From the NCBI RefSeq assembly GCF_963259705.1, contig NC_081852.1:59272859-59336858 (forward strand): DNA of 64,000 nucleotides, given 5' to 3'. Below are positions 32,409 through 43,745 of this stretch, one piece after another (position 1 is the stretch's first letter; the number at the start of each line of letters is the position of its first letter). Position numbers and translations under genes: made by a program. This stretch comes from Myotis daubentonii. Its lineage: Eukaryota; Chordata; Mammalia; Chiroptera; Vespertilionidae. The notes below the pieces were generated by a model. It was not told where the DNA came from. It did not search any database and worked only from the letters and a program-made list of their open reading frames with translations.

Positions 32409-33020
32409 AGGCATGCTCTCTAGCCAAGACAAAACACCGAAAATGATCTTTTTATATGCACAGATCCCAGTGTCTATAAAATTAGACCTTCCCATCACAG
32501 TACCCTCTCATTGAGGGCCCTGCCCAGCTGGGCGGTGGGGCTGCGATTCTGCACTGTCACGGTGGCCACATTTCAAGTGCACGGGCTCCGTGTTGGCATG
32601 ACAACGTGGCGGCTCTACCCAGGAGCAGCTCTGGGCAAGGCCTGGAGGCCACATGGGTGCCAGCCTCCTCAGAGCTACGGCCCATGTTTGGTTAATACAG
32701 AGTTATTTTTAAAGCCACTAAAGTAAGAATAAGAGATAAACACACAAACTAGATCTTAGAGAAATACTTTCATTCTAGCCCACAGTGGAGGCTGTGCTGG
32801 GCTTTGCCCTAGAGGTGTTTTAAAATTTTCTTCAGGGAGAAGGAAAATTATATAGATCAAAATTTTGAATTTACATAAAGAAGGCAGAACATTAGAGAAT
32901 AAATAAAAGTAAAAAATTCTTCAATAAAAGTCACAGCCATTTATGATAACATTTTGATGGACTAGGAATTGATAGGGACTTCCTGTAGGAGGGAGGACTC
33001 TAACTTCCTCCAAGTGTCCG
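32407..33020. other. Unique intronic sequence
   Basis: No gene or confident repeat recognised. Confidence 0.35.
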
Positions 33021-33025
33021 TCCGT

Positions 33026-33042
33026 CCCCCCCCCCCCCCCCC
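33026..33042. repeat. Homopolymer C17
   Basis: Seventeen consecutive C, preceded by TCCGTCCGT. Length is prone to sequencing and replication slippage. Confidence 0.9.
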
Positions 33043-33049
33043 GTGTCTC

Positions 33050-33545
33050 ATCTGTGTGGCCCTCTTCCCCCAGTATGGGCAGGACCCTGAAGACAATAAG
33101 ATATCCCTCCCAAGGTTAGGTAACATTATATGGCAAAATGAAGGGACTTTGCAAGTGTAATTAATTTTCAAAGTTCATTCATCTCAAGCGAATCAAAAGG
33201 GCATATCCTGGGCAGGTCTGACCTTATCAGCACCAGGTGAGCCATTTAAAAGAGGCTCGAAAGGGCAGGTTCTGGAAGCAGAGCACACGCTCCTGCTGGC
33301 CCTGAAGGAGCAAGCTGCCCCCAGGAAATGACCTCTGCCCACAGCTCCGCGGGAGCGCGAAGGGAAGTCCTTCCCCAGCCGGTCTCCGGATGAGAACACT
33401 GCCCGAGAGACCCCCAAGCAGAGGGCTCCACTAGGCTGTGCCCAATGTCTACCTACAGGAACATGAGAGAAAACGGGTGCCTAGTGTAGAACACTAAGTT
33501 TGTGGCAATTTGTTACACAGCAGAGAAAACTAATGCATGTGTCCT
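33050..33545 (+). mobile_element. MLT1-type MaLR LTR relic
   Basis: Landmarks in LTR order: CCAAGGTTAGGTAACATTATATGG (33110-33133), GCAAGTGTAATTAATTTTCA, GGCATATCCTGGGCAGGTCT, GAGCCATTTAAAAGAGGCTC and, near the end, AAGTTTGTGGCAATTTGTTA then GAAAACTAATGCA. This is the usual layout of a mammalian MaLR solitary LTR. Diverged, with no coding part. Confidence 0.6.
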
Positions 33546-33599
33546 TAATCCTTATAAATACATGTGGGTGTGTAAAATAAAGTAAAATAAAGATTGCTT

Positions 33600-34020
33600 T
33601 ACACATTCTTGCCCCATTCAGATTTTATTTTGCTATAAAGTATATGGTAAGGGTCTAATTTAACATTTTTTCCTAATAGTTAGCCCACTGTCTAAAACAG
33701 ATGGTTAAACTGGGAGACCCCGGTTCCTAAGTGCTAGTCCCTCCTTCCACCCGTCCATTCGCCCATCCCTCCCTCCTCCAATAATTAGCCTTATCAGATA
33801 ATGATTTCAGTTATGTATTCAAACAAACAACTCCTTACTTTTCTTTAATGTACTGTTTTTACGAGCTTTGTTTCTTTGTGTTTTACTTTAATAAAATTTG
33901 GATTTATACTTATCCTTCCTATGTTCCTTCAGTTTATGGCATAGTTCTGTAATTTAGCTTTTTGAGTGAAAAGTTTCCTTTATTTTTATTGTTTCTTGTT
34001 TAACAGCAACAACTTTGACT
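33600..34020 (-). mobile_element. Old L1 relic (antisense)
   Basis: T-rich sequence with L1 3'-region flavour (AAGTATATGGTAAGGGTCTA, TTAGCCCACTGTCTAAAACA). Boundaries and family uncertain. Confidence 0.4.
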
Positions 34021-34129
34021 ATCACAGAATCTGTGTATTGGAAATATTAACCACCTCACACACGTTCATGCTCCCCCCACAGCAAGCTCCTTTTTCATGG
34101 AGAAACATGAGGCACTCCCGCTGAGGTCA

Positions 34130-35141
34130 GGAGTGAGGCAACGGCACTCTTATTCCCACCACTGTTCACACTTTATCTCAGACAGTAGGGAAGTAGATAA
34201 AAAGAGAAGGCAGTCGGAGGCATAACGCCTGGAGAGGAAGAACTGAACCCCCCACACATCTGCACAAGGCATCACGGGACAGCTGGAAAACCAGGGACTC
34301 GATGCTACAACTAAAGAAAACAATAAAAGAATTTAGGAAAATAGCATGATGTAAAATGAAGATACAAAAATCAACAGTCATAAATACAAGCAATAGCTGG
34401 TCAGAAGCTATATCAGAGAAGAAAACCCCCATTTCCAATAGCAACATAAAGAAAGATAAAAGTTAGGAATAAATTTTAAAATGTGAAAACTTTGGCCCTA
34501 GCCGGTTTTCTCAGTGGTTAGAGCATCAGCCCACCAACTGAGGGATCTCGGGTTTGCTTCCAGGTCTAGGGCGCATGCCTAGGTTGCAGGCTCAATCCCT
34601 AGCGCTGGTCGGGGAGGCCTGTAAGAGGCAACCAGCAGTGTGATCAATGTTTCTCACTCTCTGTCTCTCTCCCTCTCCCTTCCACTCTCTCTAAAAATCA
34701 ATGGGAAAAAAATCCTCGGCTGAGGATTAACAACAACAAAAAGTGAAAATTTTGTAAGAGAAACACATTAAACCCTTCCTGGCAGAGACGAAAGTAGCCC
34801 TGAGTCAAAGGACGACCTCCCTGGTTCTCAGGAAGGTGACTCAGCGCCATAAAGCCATCTGCTCTCTCCAGGTCAGTCTATAAATGACATTGTCCCACCA
34901 CCAGCAAGTGACCCGCCCCGCCCAACCCGAGCTAGACAGGCTGATGCTAAAGTTCATATGGAAAAATATACTATGACTCAAAATCCAAACACAATTTTTA
35001 AAACTGCAGTAAAGAAAAACACACACCTCTGAATGTCAAAAACCAAAAGCAAAGTAGAAAGACAAATGTCAAGACTGATTGAAAATGTTTGTAGCATAAA
35101 TCACACATACAGAGTTAGTCTTCCTAATGTTTGATGAACTC
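34130..35141 (+). mobile_element. Old L1 ORF2 fragment hosting a Ves SINE
   Basis: Sense L1 ORF2-like phrases: CCCCCATTTCCAATAGCAAC, AAAAGTTAGGAATAAATTTT, GATGCTAAAGTTCATATGGA and AAAACTGCAGTAAAGAAAAAC (split in reading). A Ves SINE sits inside at 34495-34739. Many stops; no usable frame. Confidence 0.5.
34495..34739 (+). mobile_element. Ves-family SINE (divergent subfamily)
   Basis: Plus orientation, starting GCCCTAGCCGGTTTTCTCAG. The variant head (CATCAGCCCACCAACTGAGG) differs from the other Ves copies here, suggesting a separate subfamily. Imperfect duplications AAATGTGAAAACTTTG and AAAAAGTGAAAATTTTG flank it. It lies inside L1. Confidence 0.85.
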
Positions 35142-35153
35142 TTAAAAGTCAAG

Positions 35154-35370
35154 CAAGCTCGGCTAGGGTGGCTCAGTTGTGGAAAGTTGAACTATGAACC
35201 AGGAGGTCATGGTTCGATTCCTGGTCAGGGCACATGTCCAGGTTGCAGGCTCAGTCCCCAGTGGGGGGCATGCAGGATGCAGTCGAGCAATGATTCTCTC
35301 TCATCACTGATGCTTCTATCTCTCTCTCCCTCTCCCTTCCTCTCTGAAATCGATTTTAAAAAATATATCT
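35154..35370 (+). mobile_element. Ves-type SINE
   Basis: Plus orientation, with GTGGCTCAGTTGTGGAAAGT and GGTTCGATTCCTGGTCAGGG in the tRNA-like head. The probable duplication is TTAAAAGTCAAG at 35142-35153 and TTTAAAGTCAAG just after the tail. Confidence 0.92.
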
Positions 35371-35382
35371 TTTAAAGTCAAG

Positions 35383-35880
35383 GAAATACAACAAAAAGTC
35401 TGATAAAAAAAAAAAATGGGCAAAAGACCCAAACAGAGGAGTCACAGGAAAGGTCTCCACACAACATCCATGTGAAGAGACATTCACCTTTCTCCCAGGT
35501 GAGAGCTGGCAGTGGGCCGCTGGAGGCGGAGGCGGGGTACACCCCCACTCACCTAGGTGCTTTGCTAAAACGACATCTAACCCAAAATGAAAATGGATAA
35601 ACAAGCAGAGACCCCAGCAGTGGAACATCTTAATAAAATTTGATGGACACAGGATGAGTGGTCCAGACTCTTCACAATGTCAAGGTTAGAAACACCAAAG
35701 ATGGGTGAGGAGGCTGGGATGACAGGCTACAGAGCTGTGACCCCCAGCTCGGCAGGTCAGCCTTGAGCACAAGCCAGGAAAAAGGAGTAATAAGCACCAT
35801 CAAGGCTGCTGGAGGCAACTGGGGTGACATGACTGTAAACTGTACGTAGATACCTTTGTCCCAGGACAAATGGCCGGAGT
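35383..35880 (+). mobile_element. Old L1 3' part relic
   Basis: CAACAAAAAGTCTGATAAAA, AATGGGCAAAAGACCCAAAC and CATCCATGTGAAGAGACATT are mutated versions of the L1 ORF2 3' region. Later sequence (CATGACTGTAAACTGTACGT) is poorly matched. It is likely the continuation of the L1 at 34130-35141. Confidence 0.4.
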
Positions 35881-36756
35881 GAAGACCATGTGCTTAGATG
35901 GGAAAACACTCACTTGTGGGGGTGCCTCTGATGTCCCTCTGAGCATCACAATGTTTACAACTTACTTTCTAACGGGTTCCCCCACCCACCCACTCTCCTC
36001 TGCAACCCCCCTGTACCCTGGGAGGTGGGCCTGAGGTGGACATTGGCCAGCCCCCCGCTGCCTGGGATCAGGGCAGGTCCTGGCAGAACTGAGCAGGTAA
36101 AGGGTGCGGCCAGGGTGTGCAGCCTGTGATCCTTGGTGGAGAACTCAGCTCTCTCTGAACAGCCCCTCCAGCCACCTCTCTCCAAGCTCCAGGAACCACC
36201 CCAACCCGACCCCTCCATGGTTGCCTACAGATGACAGTCTGGCCAGCCTGGAGGATCGCACTGGTCCTGGTGGCTCATCCTACCACACCAGTCCGGACTC
36301 CAAGCGACCATCCCTCGTCGCGAGCCTTGGAGCGAACCCCACACGCTGCCTGGGCACCGGGCTTCAGCTCCAGCGGCCCCTCCCTCAGCGGAGCCCCTGC
36401 CGCCGCCGCCCTCTTTACCCATCACTTCCCTGCTCTGCAGCCTGTTTCACAGAGAAGGAACTGGGCTCCAAGGGCAACAGGGCCGGGATGCTAACCCCTA
36501 TTTTCCCTGCAGGGCCCTGGGAGAGGCACTGGCTCCTCCAGCCCAGGGTCCCATCAGGGACAGAGATGACAGCACCCTCTTCCCGCAGGACAGATCCAGA
36601 CCATGAGAATGCAGCAGCACCGGGAGGGAGGTTCTCTCACCCACAGCACGCCTTCACCAGTTACCACTATCACATTTCCCTGAATCCAAATGCCACTATG
36701 TTAGCACCCCAGGAGTTTTGGAACACGAAGACTCTTCTCTAAAATGTGAAAAATGT
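35881..36756. other. Unique intronic sequence with a CpG-rich patch
   Basis: A CpG-enriched stretch lies at about 36295-36415 (including TCGTCGCGAGC and CCGCCGCCGCC). An open frame of 212 codons across it shows no family resemblance. No confident repeat. Confidence 0.4.
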
Positions 36757-37260
36757 AATTCTTAGAATCCATGAAGTACAGTAAAAATGTACATCTCAGA
36801 ATCCCTGAAATACTGTACAAATGTACATGTCAGAACCCATGAAATACTGTACAAATGTACATGTCAGAACCCATGAAATACTGTACAAATGTACATGTCA
36901 GAATCTGTGAAACATGGTACAAATGTACATGTCAGAATCTGTGAAACATGGTACAAATGTACATGTCAGAACCCATGAAATACTGTACAAATGTACATGT
37001 CAGAATCTGTGAAACATGGTACAAATGTACATGTCAGAATCTGTGAAACATGGTACAAATGTACATGTCAGAATCTGTGAAACATGGTACAAATGTACAT
37101 GTCAGAATCTGTGAAACATGGTACAAATGTACATGTCAGAACCCATGAAATACTGTACAAATGTACATGTTAGAACCCATGAAATACTGTACAAATGTAC
37201 ATGTCAGAATCTGTGAAACATGGTACAAATGGACATGTCAGAATCCATGAAACCTGGTTT
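36757..37260. repeat. 34-bp minisatellite, about 15 units, two unit types
   Basis: Tandem 34-bp units whose ACATGT phase starts at 36825 and recurs every 34 bp to 37233, with degenerate units at both ends. Two variants alternate. Type A contains ACCCATGAAATACTG and type B contains ATCTGTGAAACATGG, both followed by TACAAATGT. From 36825 the order is A A B B A B B B B A A B. Each unit carries a near-palindrome, GTACAAATGTAC. Internal units are almost identical, pointing to recent unequal exchange or slippage. There are no unique spacers, so it is not a CRISPR array. Confidence 0.97.
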
Positions 37261-38749
37261 GAATGGACCATGAGATGTGCTGTCAGGATTCTGAGGGACA
37301 CAGTGAGAACACCCATCCACCCACAGCATACATGTCCCCATGCTGCCTGCAAGGCACCCAACATAGGGATGTGTGGGTGAGTGCCACCCTCCACCCCCAA
37401 ACAGCACACACCCAGTCTGCACAGGGAGGGGAGGGGCAGGCCTGGAACCATGTCCATCTCTGGCTCTCACGCCAGGAGAGGACATTTTTGAAGAAAGGGA
37501 CCCCCATCTCTGTCACTGTTGTAGACACATCCTGCCTGACTACAGGTGTGCAGTTCGAACCTGTAAAGGTGCCTGGAAGGAGGAGTTTGCTGAGGAAGCC
37601 AACAGCCAGGCTGTGAGAGTGCACACGGAACGAAGATGCTGAACGCCGAGAGCGGCTGCGCAGAAGGGAGCCCCCACCCAGAGTCTGAGGATGGTCACGA
37701 TGGTCAAAGGCACTGGAAAGCCCACCCCACCAGGACTGCCCACGGGCATCGCTTCCTCCCAGGTGTCAGGGTTAAGGAACCAGGAGCCCCCATTCTGACT
37801 CCTACGCTGAAGCCCCTTGGTCCCCGGGTCCTGCAGGAGAGAGAAGGGCTGCTGCTTCCTTGGCCACACGAAGCTGAGGCGTCACTGGCAGCACAGGCAT
37901 CACTCTTGGAAGCAGAAAGGATTTCTTGGCTCCAGAAGCTGCGCTGGAGCCTGGGCTGAGGGCAGATGGGGACTCAAAGGCGCCACCCCAGTCCTGGAGG
38001 CAGCACCCCAACCCTGGAGGTTAACCCGCTCTGAGACAGCAGACCCGCACTCCAAGAGGTGACCGTAGGACCCTGCACATAGCAACCAACCGCATGTTCC
38101 TCACATCGATCCTTAGCACCTTCAAGCCTGAGCCACTTAACACAAGCACCCTGGGCTCCTTCACCCTGCAGACCCGGGGCCTCCGGTGCAGGGGCCGCGC
38201 TGCGCGACCCGCAGGAAATCCTGGCCCCGCCACTCGCTTATCCCTGCGGAAAACCGTTTCCTCTCATGTGAAGGGAAATCTTGTCTGTGCAGTCAGAAAT
38301 ATACTGAGGCTAAAAATAGGCTTGTAGAAGGAAGTGACGGCCAGCCCTCCACCAAATGACAAGTGCGAGAGGGGGCGGCAGGCAGCAGCCCAGGGCCAGG
38401 GTCCCACACTGAGCTCCCATGTCCACCTCTCCACTCTGGCCTCCATCCCTTCAGCTATGCAGACACAGCAAGAGAATGAGAAGGAAAAAGAGAGAGAGAG
38501 AATGAGAAAGAAAGGGAAACTCAAAGAGCAAGGTCTTTCTGTGAAGGGCAGCTAGAAATACCCTCCTCTTTCATTAAGCACGAAGAAAAAGCTGCTTAGT
38601 CTCTCCAAATTATGCCAAAGCTTCTCACAAAGATGCATGCTCTTAAAACCTTAATACCCTGGGAAGAAGGCCTTGATGAATTTATAACAAAATAGACATT
38701 TTCCCTTTAAGGGTGTCCCAGATCATAATATATTTAAAATAATTTATCA
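37261..38749. other. Unique intronic sequence; CpG patch and GA-rich run
   Basis: CpG-enriched at about 38165-38250 (GGCCGCGCTGCGCGACCCGC). A GA-rich simple stretch lies at 38468-38519. No exon recognised. Confidence 0.4.
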
Positions 38750-38980
38750 GCCCAGTCAGTGTGGCTCAGAGGTTGAGTGTCGGACCATGAACTAGGAGGT
38801 CACGGTTCGATTCCTGGTCAGGGCACATGCCCGGGTTGTGGGCTCTATCCCTAGTCGGATGCGTGCAGGAGGCAGCCAACTGAACATAAGAAACATTTTA
38901 TCCATGTTTCTATCTCTCTATCCTTCTCCCTTCCTCTGTCTAAAAAAAAAAAAAATCAATAAACATATAAACAATTAAAT
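38750..38980 (+). mobile_element. Ves-type SINE
   Basis: Plus orientation, from GCCCAGTCAGTGTGGCTCAG through GGTTCGATTCCTGGTCAGGG to an A-rich tail. A probable duplication is AAAATAATTTATCA before it and AAAATAATTTACCA at 38981-38994, with one difference. Confidence 0.92.
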
Positions 38981-38994
38981 AAAATAATTTACCA

Positions 38995-40889
38995 TCACAC
39001 AGGATTAAATTCTAAGAAACAAAGCAATCCTGGGAAATCCTGGCCCCGCCAGGAAATAATGGCCCCTGAAAAACGATATGATCGACTTGCCGGGCACGTT
39101 CTGTGCAGGCCAACCATCCGGCTAAGACCAAACTGGGGCCCATTTCCCAACAGACGTGTATCCGGCTGGACTCCAAGCACCAGATGTGGAACAGAGCAGA
39201 ATAGAAGCCTGAAACCCGAGGCAGTTTTACACATCACATGGCAACAGCCTCGCCCTGTGATCTCAGCATATCCCCCCACCCGCAACAGAGCCTCTGTCCC
39301 CTGGGCGCTCTCTTCCCAGGAAGTCTCCCAACACCACTGCTTCCCCCTCCATAGTGACTTCGGCCAAAATATCCAACCAGCTGTGCCAAGACCCCCACTG
39401 AGGGGACAGCTGGCCGGGCGGGGCGGAGGGTAGGGAGGCTCTTCATGTGGCCCCTCCGCTTCCCAGGGAACCCTATCCTTTCCATCCTCCAAACTTTTCC
39501 AACCGTTTATGTGCTGTTGTCCTCACGCTGGTTCTCTTTGTTTTCTTTTCCAAGTGGGTTTATAGGAGAAGACTGGGAAGGAATAAAATCAGAGTACACC
39601 ATGTGGTCCTCTGCAAACAGCTTGCACCTGGTCCAGAGGACGCGGCACAGGCGGCCTGACCCCCGAACGCGCCAGGACGGAGCAGGCAGCGGGGAGGCCA
39701 GCACACAGCAGTCCACAGAAGATCACAGATGATGGAAATCAAACTCCACGCCCACAATAAACACCAGCAGGGGAGTCCAGGGGGAATGGTGAGCTGTCGG
39801 GAGATGAGACTGGTCGGGGGCGGGGTGGGCAACTCTTCCTGGGCCAGAGTTAGGGCACTGCTGCTTTTAACGTGCAATGTATCTCTCTGTCCAATTTTTA
39901 ACAAAATTTCTTTTCAAAAGTGACTCATACTCATATCAGACATTTTGGGACACTCAGCGGGGGGCGGGGGGAGCAAAAAATAAAACTACAGCTGCCTACA
40001 CTGCTATCACCTTGGTGCCCTGGGACCCCATCGCCACACCACCAACGACGACGCAGTCACCCATCACCTAGCACTCCAGCAGGCTGTCCACTGCGACTGG
40101 TCAGCAAGGTGGCTTCCAGAGCCCCTTGTGACAAGTTACAGGGTTGGGGTACACCACTGACTATGTTCTGGGGAAAGGTGTCCCAGAGGAGGTGGCCACC
40201 AGTAGCTGTCAGTGGTTTGAGAGACTGTGTCCTCTCCCTTCACGGAGGGTGCTCGCTTCTGCGGGAGATGAATCCCGACTGTGCAACTGAGAGTTGGAGC
40301 CGGTGGAGGCCTGGGAGAAAGACAGGAAGATTCTGTGTCTTCCGATGGAGGTCCACCTCTGCAGGGAGAACACAGGCCCAGCCCAGACACGGTGAGGCCA
40401 GCCTCAAAACACACTTTCCTCTGCCCCTTTCTCACATGACACACTGGACTCCTTAAGTGGCAGGAGTTCCCACGCGGCTACAGCATCGCTCATCCACAGA
40501 CAAAGGCAGGAGCAGGGTTTCAGGGACATATGGTGAGTTCCCAGCTCTGGTTCCGGTGGAATGAAGTAGTCACCTGGAGCTTTGGGAGGTGAGCTGGCTC
40601 CGCTATGACCCAAAGGGCACCCCGGACTCCAGAGTGCCACCTCCTCCTGCCACAGCATGTGGCCTCCTGCTCACAGGTGGGAAAAGGTGTCCATGGAGAA
40701 AGGGCTAAACACAAGCTAGGTCCTGGGGGATGAAGACCAGGAAGGAAAAAAGCACATAAATTTAATTTAGCAGCGTGGGTTCTAAAGAACGTGAATGCAG
40801 CCCAACCAAGGTCTTGAAGAAGTGACAAAGGAGAGAACTCTCTCTGGGCAGGTCAGAGCCAAGTGTGCCAGCGAGCGCCATCCTGGTCA
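38995..40889. other. Unique intronic sequence
   Basis: No exon or confident repeat. Includes a 19-bp string at 39033-39051 identical to 38214-38232. Confidence 0.4.
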
Positions 40890-43745
40890 CACAATGGAAC
40901 AGTCAGAGGCAGAAACTCCAACAAAAGGGCAGGCAGCGAACAATATAAAGAAGCTAGCCAACCCCAAAACTGGCTCTTAAACAAATCAGTAAAACTGATA
41001 AACCACTAGATATGATGGTCACTAAAAAAAAGGACTCACATGACCAATATCAGAAACCAAAGGTTATCAATGCAGGCATTAAAAGAGCAATAGGAGAGCC
41101 CGGCCAGCGTGGCTCAGTGGTTGAGTGTTGACCTATGAACCAGGAGGTCATGGTTTGATTCCCAGTCAGGGCACATGCCTGGGTTGCAGGCTCAATCCCC
41201 AGTAGGGGGCGTGCAGGAGGCAGCCGATTGCAGATGTTTCTTTCTCATTGATGTTTCTATCTCTCCATCCCTTTCCCTTCCTTTCTCGCTCTCTCTAAAA
41301 TATTTTTTTAAAAGAGCAATAGGAGAGTCTCTGAGCAATACCAACAAATGTGACAGCTCAGGAGAAATGGACAAATTCCTTCAAAATAAATTGACATAAT
41401 GAAACAAAACTTTTATCTGTTAGAGAAATTGGATTTGTATCAAAAACCTTCCCATATTACACTGATGGTTTCACTAGGGAATTCCATTAATCACTCAAGG
41501 AAGAAATACCAGCAATCTTAATGGCTCTTTCAAAATAGAGGAGACAATAATTTCTGGTTTGTTCTATGAAATCACCATAACCCTAATACCAAACCCTGAC
41601 AAAGACATTCAAAGATATGGCAAAGAAAGAAAATTACAGACCAATATCTCTTATGAACACATACACAAACCAAATGCAAAAATATGTAAGAAAGAGAATA
41701 TAATACAACCAAGTAGGGTTTAGCCCAGGAATGATAGTTTGGTTGAAAATCAATGTAATTCACCACACTTACAGACTAAAGGAGAAAAACTATAGGATCA
41801 TTTCAATAAATGCAAAAAATGCATTTGTCAGCATTCAACTTTTTTCATAGTTATAAAACACACACAGCAACATAAGAAATAGAAGAAAACGTCCTCAGTT
41901 TAATAAAAGAACATCTAAAACAAGAAAAAGCAACCTCCAGCTACCACCATGCTTACAGGCTCAACATCCTGGTTCACGTGGAGTTGTGGAGTCGAGGTCC
42001 TGACCAGAGCAGGAGGCAGAGAGAGAAGAAGGCACCATGTCAGAGACAGTTGCACAGCAGGCTGTTTGCAGGTGCTGACTGTTGACATATACAGCCCTAA
42101 GGACTCTGAAAAGCTACATTTTAGCAAGGTCATAGGGTACAAAGTTAACACGCAGAAACTCATTTGCATTTCTATCTAACAACAGCAAATGATTGGAAAA
42201 TAAAATGTTTTAAAATACCACTTGCAATAGCACCCAAAAAACATAAATTATGTAGAAATTCATTTAACAGAAGATGCAAGACCTCTATGCTGAAAACTAC
42301 AAAATACTACTGAGAGAACTTAAAAGACCGAAATAAACAAAGTGATGTGTGGTCTCCATTAGCAGGAGACTCGGAAGTGTTAAAATGTCTGCCCACAGTG
42401 ATCTGTGGATTGGGTGTGACGAGGGTCTTCATCTGAGCAGTGCCCCTGGACATGCGACAGGCCTTGCAGACCAAAGCAATCTTTAAAAGAACAACAGAGT
42501 GAGAGGACTTGCACTGGTCTCCAGGCTTCCTATAAAGCTACAGTAATCAAGACAGATGGTCCTGGAATAAACCTCAATAACACATCAACAGAACAGAACA
42601 GAACGGAGTCCAGGAAGAGACACACACCGATACTTTGATTTTCATCAAAGGTGCCCAAGCAACCCCCCCGGGAAACAAAATCTTAACAGATGGTTAAGGA
42701 TTAACTGATGTCCATATGGAAAAACTAAATCTCAACCATGGCCTCGCACCAGACACAAAAGTCATCTGAGACGAAAGAAGAGGCTAAATGTAAAAGGTGA
42801 GACCATGAAGGAACCAAGGGGAGAATCTCTCGTCGATGTGGCAGTAGGCAGAGATTTCTCAGGGCACAGAAAGCAGCCGTCATTAGGAAATCTTACCTGA
42901 AACTTGTGGTCATTGAAACCGCCACCGAGAAGACGCAGGAAGCGTGGGAGAGAATATCTGAAAGGGCTGGTGTGTGGGGCACATAAACTCCTGCGGCTCA
43001 GTCATGCAAACATCTAACACAATGACAGCGGGCAAGCCACAGGAATAAACACTTGACCAAAAACAAAAAATACACAGATGGCCAGTAAGCACCTAAAAGG
43101 GTGCTCAACATCATTAGCTGTTAGGGAGACGCAGATTAAAACCACAAGGAGATACCACTGCGCACCCACCAGAATGGCGAACATGACGAAGACCCAACAG
43201 CAAACACTGGCAAGGAGGAGGAACACATTGATGTGTGATGTAAAACGGTGTGACCACTTTGGGAAACGTTCTGGCAGTTTCTGAGGAAACTAAATATACA
43301 CCCACCTCACGACTCACTGACTCCACTTGCAGGTGAAGTTACCTAAGAGAAACGAAAATGTGTTCGCAAACGGATCTGTACAGGAATGTTCACGTAGCAG
43401 CCAAAACGTGAGACGAGCCCAGGGGTGCACACACAGAAGAGCCAAAGGCTGAGGTACGGTCAGAAACTAACCGCTCAGCCATGAAAGGAAGGACCTCAGG
43501 CAACAAAGCGGACCAACTTCCAAGCCATCTTGGAGAGGCTGAGTCTGACTCCCAGGACCTGAGTAACCAGAGCCTGCCTGGCTCCCTCAGGATGGGGACA
43601 AGGGGCAAAGGGTACAGGCTATCTTCTGGGGTGATGGTCGCACTCTACATTCTGAGGATGGTTTGGGTTCAACATAAGCATTTGTCAAACTCAGTAAATG
43701 TCTACTTAAATGTGCACATTTCACTGTAGGTAAATTTTCTATCAA
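40890..43745 (+). mobile_element. Old L1, ORF2 to 3' end, hosting a Ves SINE
   Basis: The longest L1 in the window, in sense orientation, interrupted only by the Ves at 41099-41307. ORF2 landmarks appear in order: AACCCCAAAACTGGCTCTTA, AAATGGACAAATTCCTTCAA, ATTACAGACCAATATCTCTT, AAAACTATAGGATCATTTCA, a peptide fragment VIGYKVNTQKLICISI (about 42130-42178) and another with STSLAVRETQIKTTRRYH (about 43100-43160). Stops and frameshifts are frequent, so it is inactive. Confidence 0.78.
41099..41307 (+). mobile_element. Ves-type SINE with a 20-bp perfect duplication, inside L1
   Basis: Plus orientation. The head is CGTGGCTCAGTGGTTGAGTG, with GGTCATGGTTTGATTCCC. The flanking 20-bp duplications at 41079-41098 and 41308-41327 are identical, the longest here. 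A perfect duplication inside a heavily mutated L1 shows that the SINE is much younger than its host element. Confidence 0.97.

Noticed and set aside
36104..36742. 212-codon plus-strand frame over a CpG-rich patch
   Set aside because: Proline- and serine-rich chance frame with no homology recognised. CpG enrichment alone does not make it a gene.
36757..37260. CRISPR-like regular repeat array
   Set aside because: Direct head-to-tail units without unique spacers in a mammalian intron. It is a minisatellite.
41099..41160. tRNA gene (A- and B-box-like sequences)
   Set aside because: These are the tRNA-derived heads of Ves SINEs, followed by SINE body and A-rich tail. No cloverleaf with a proper acceptor stem is present.
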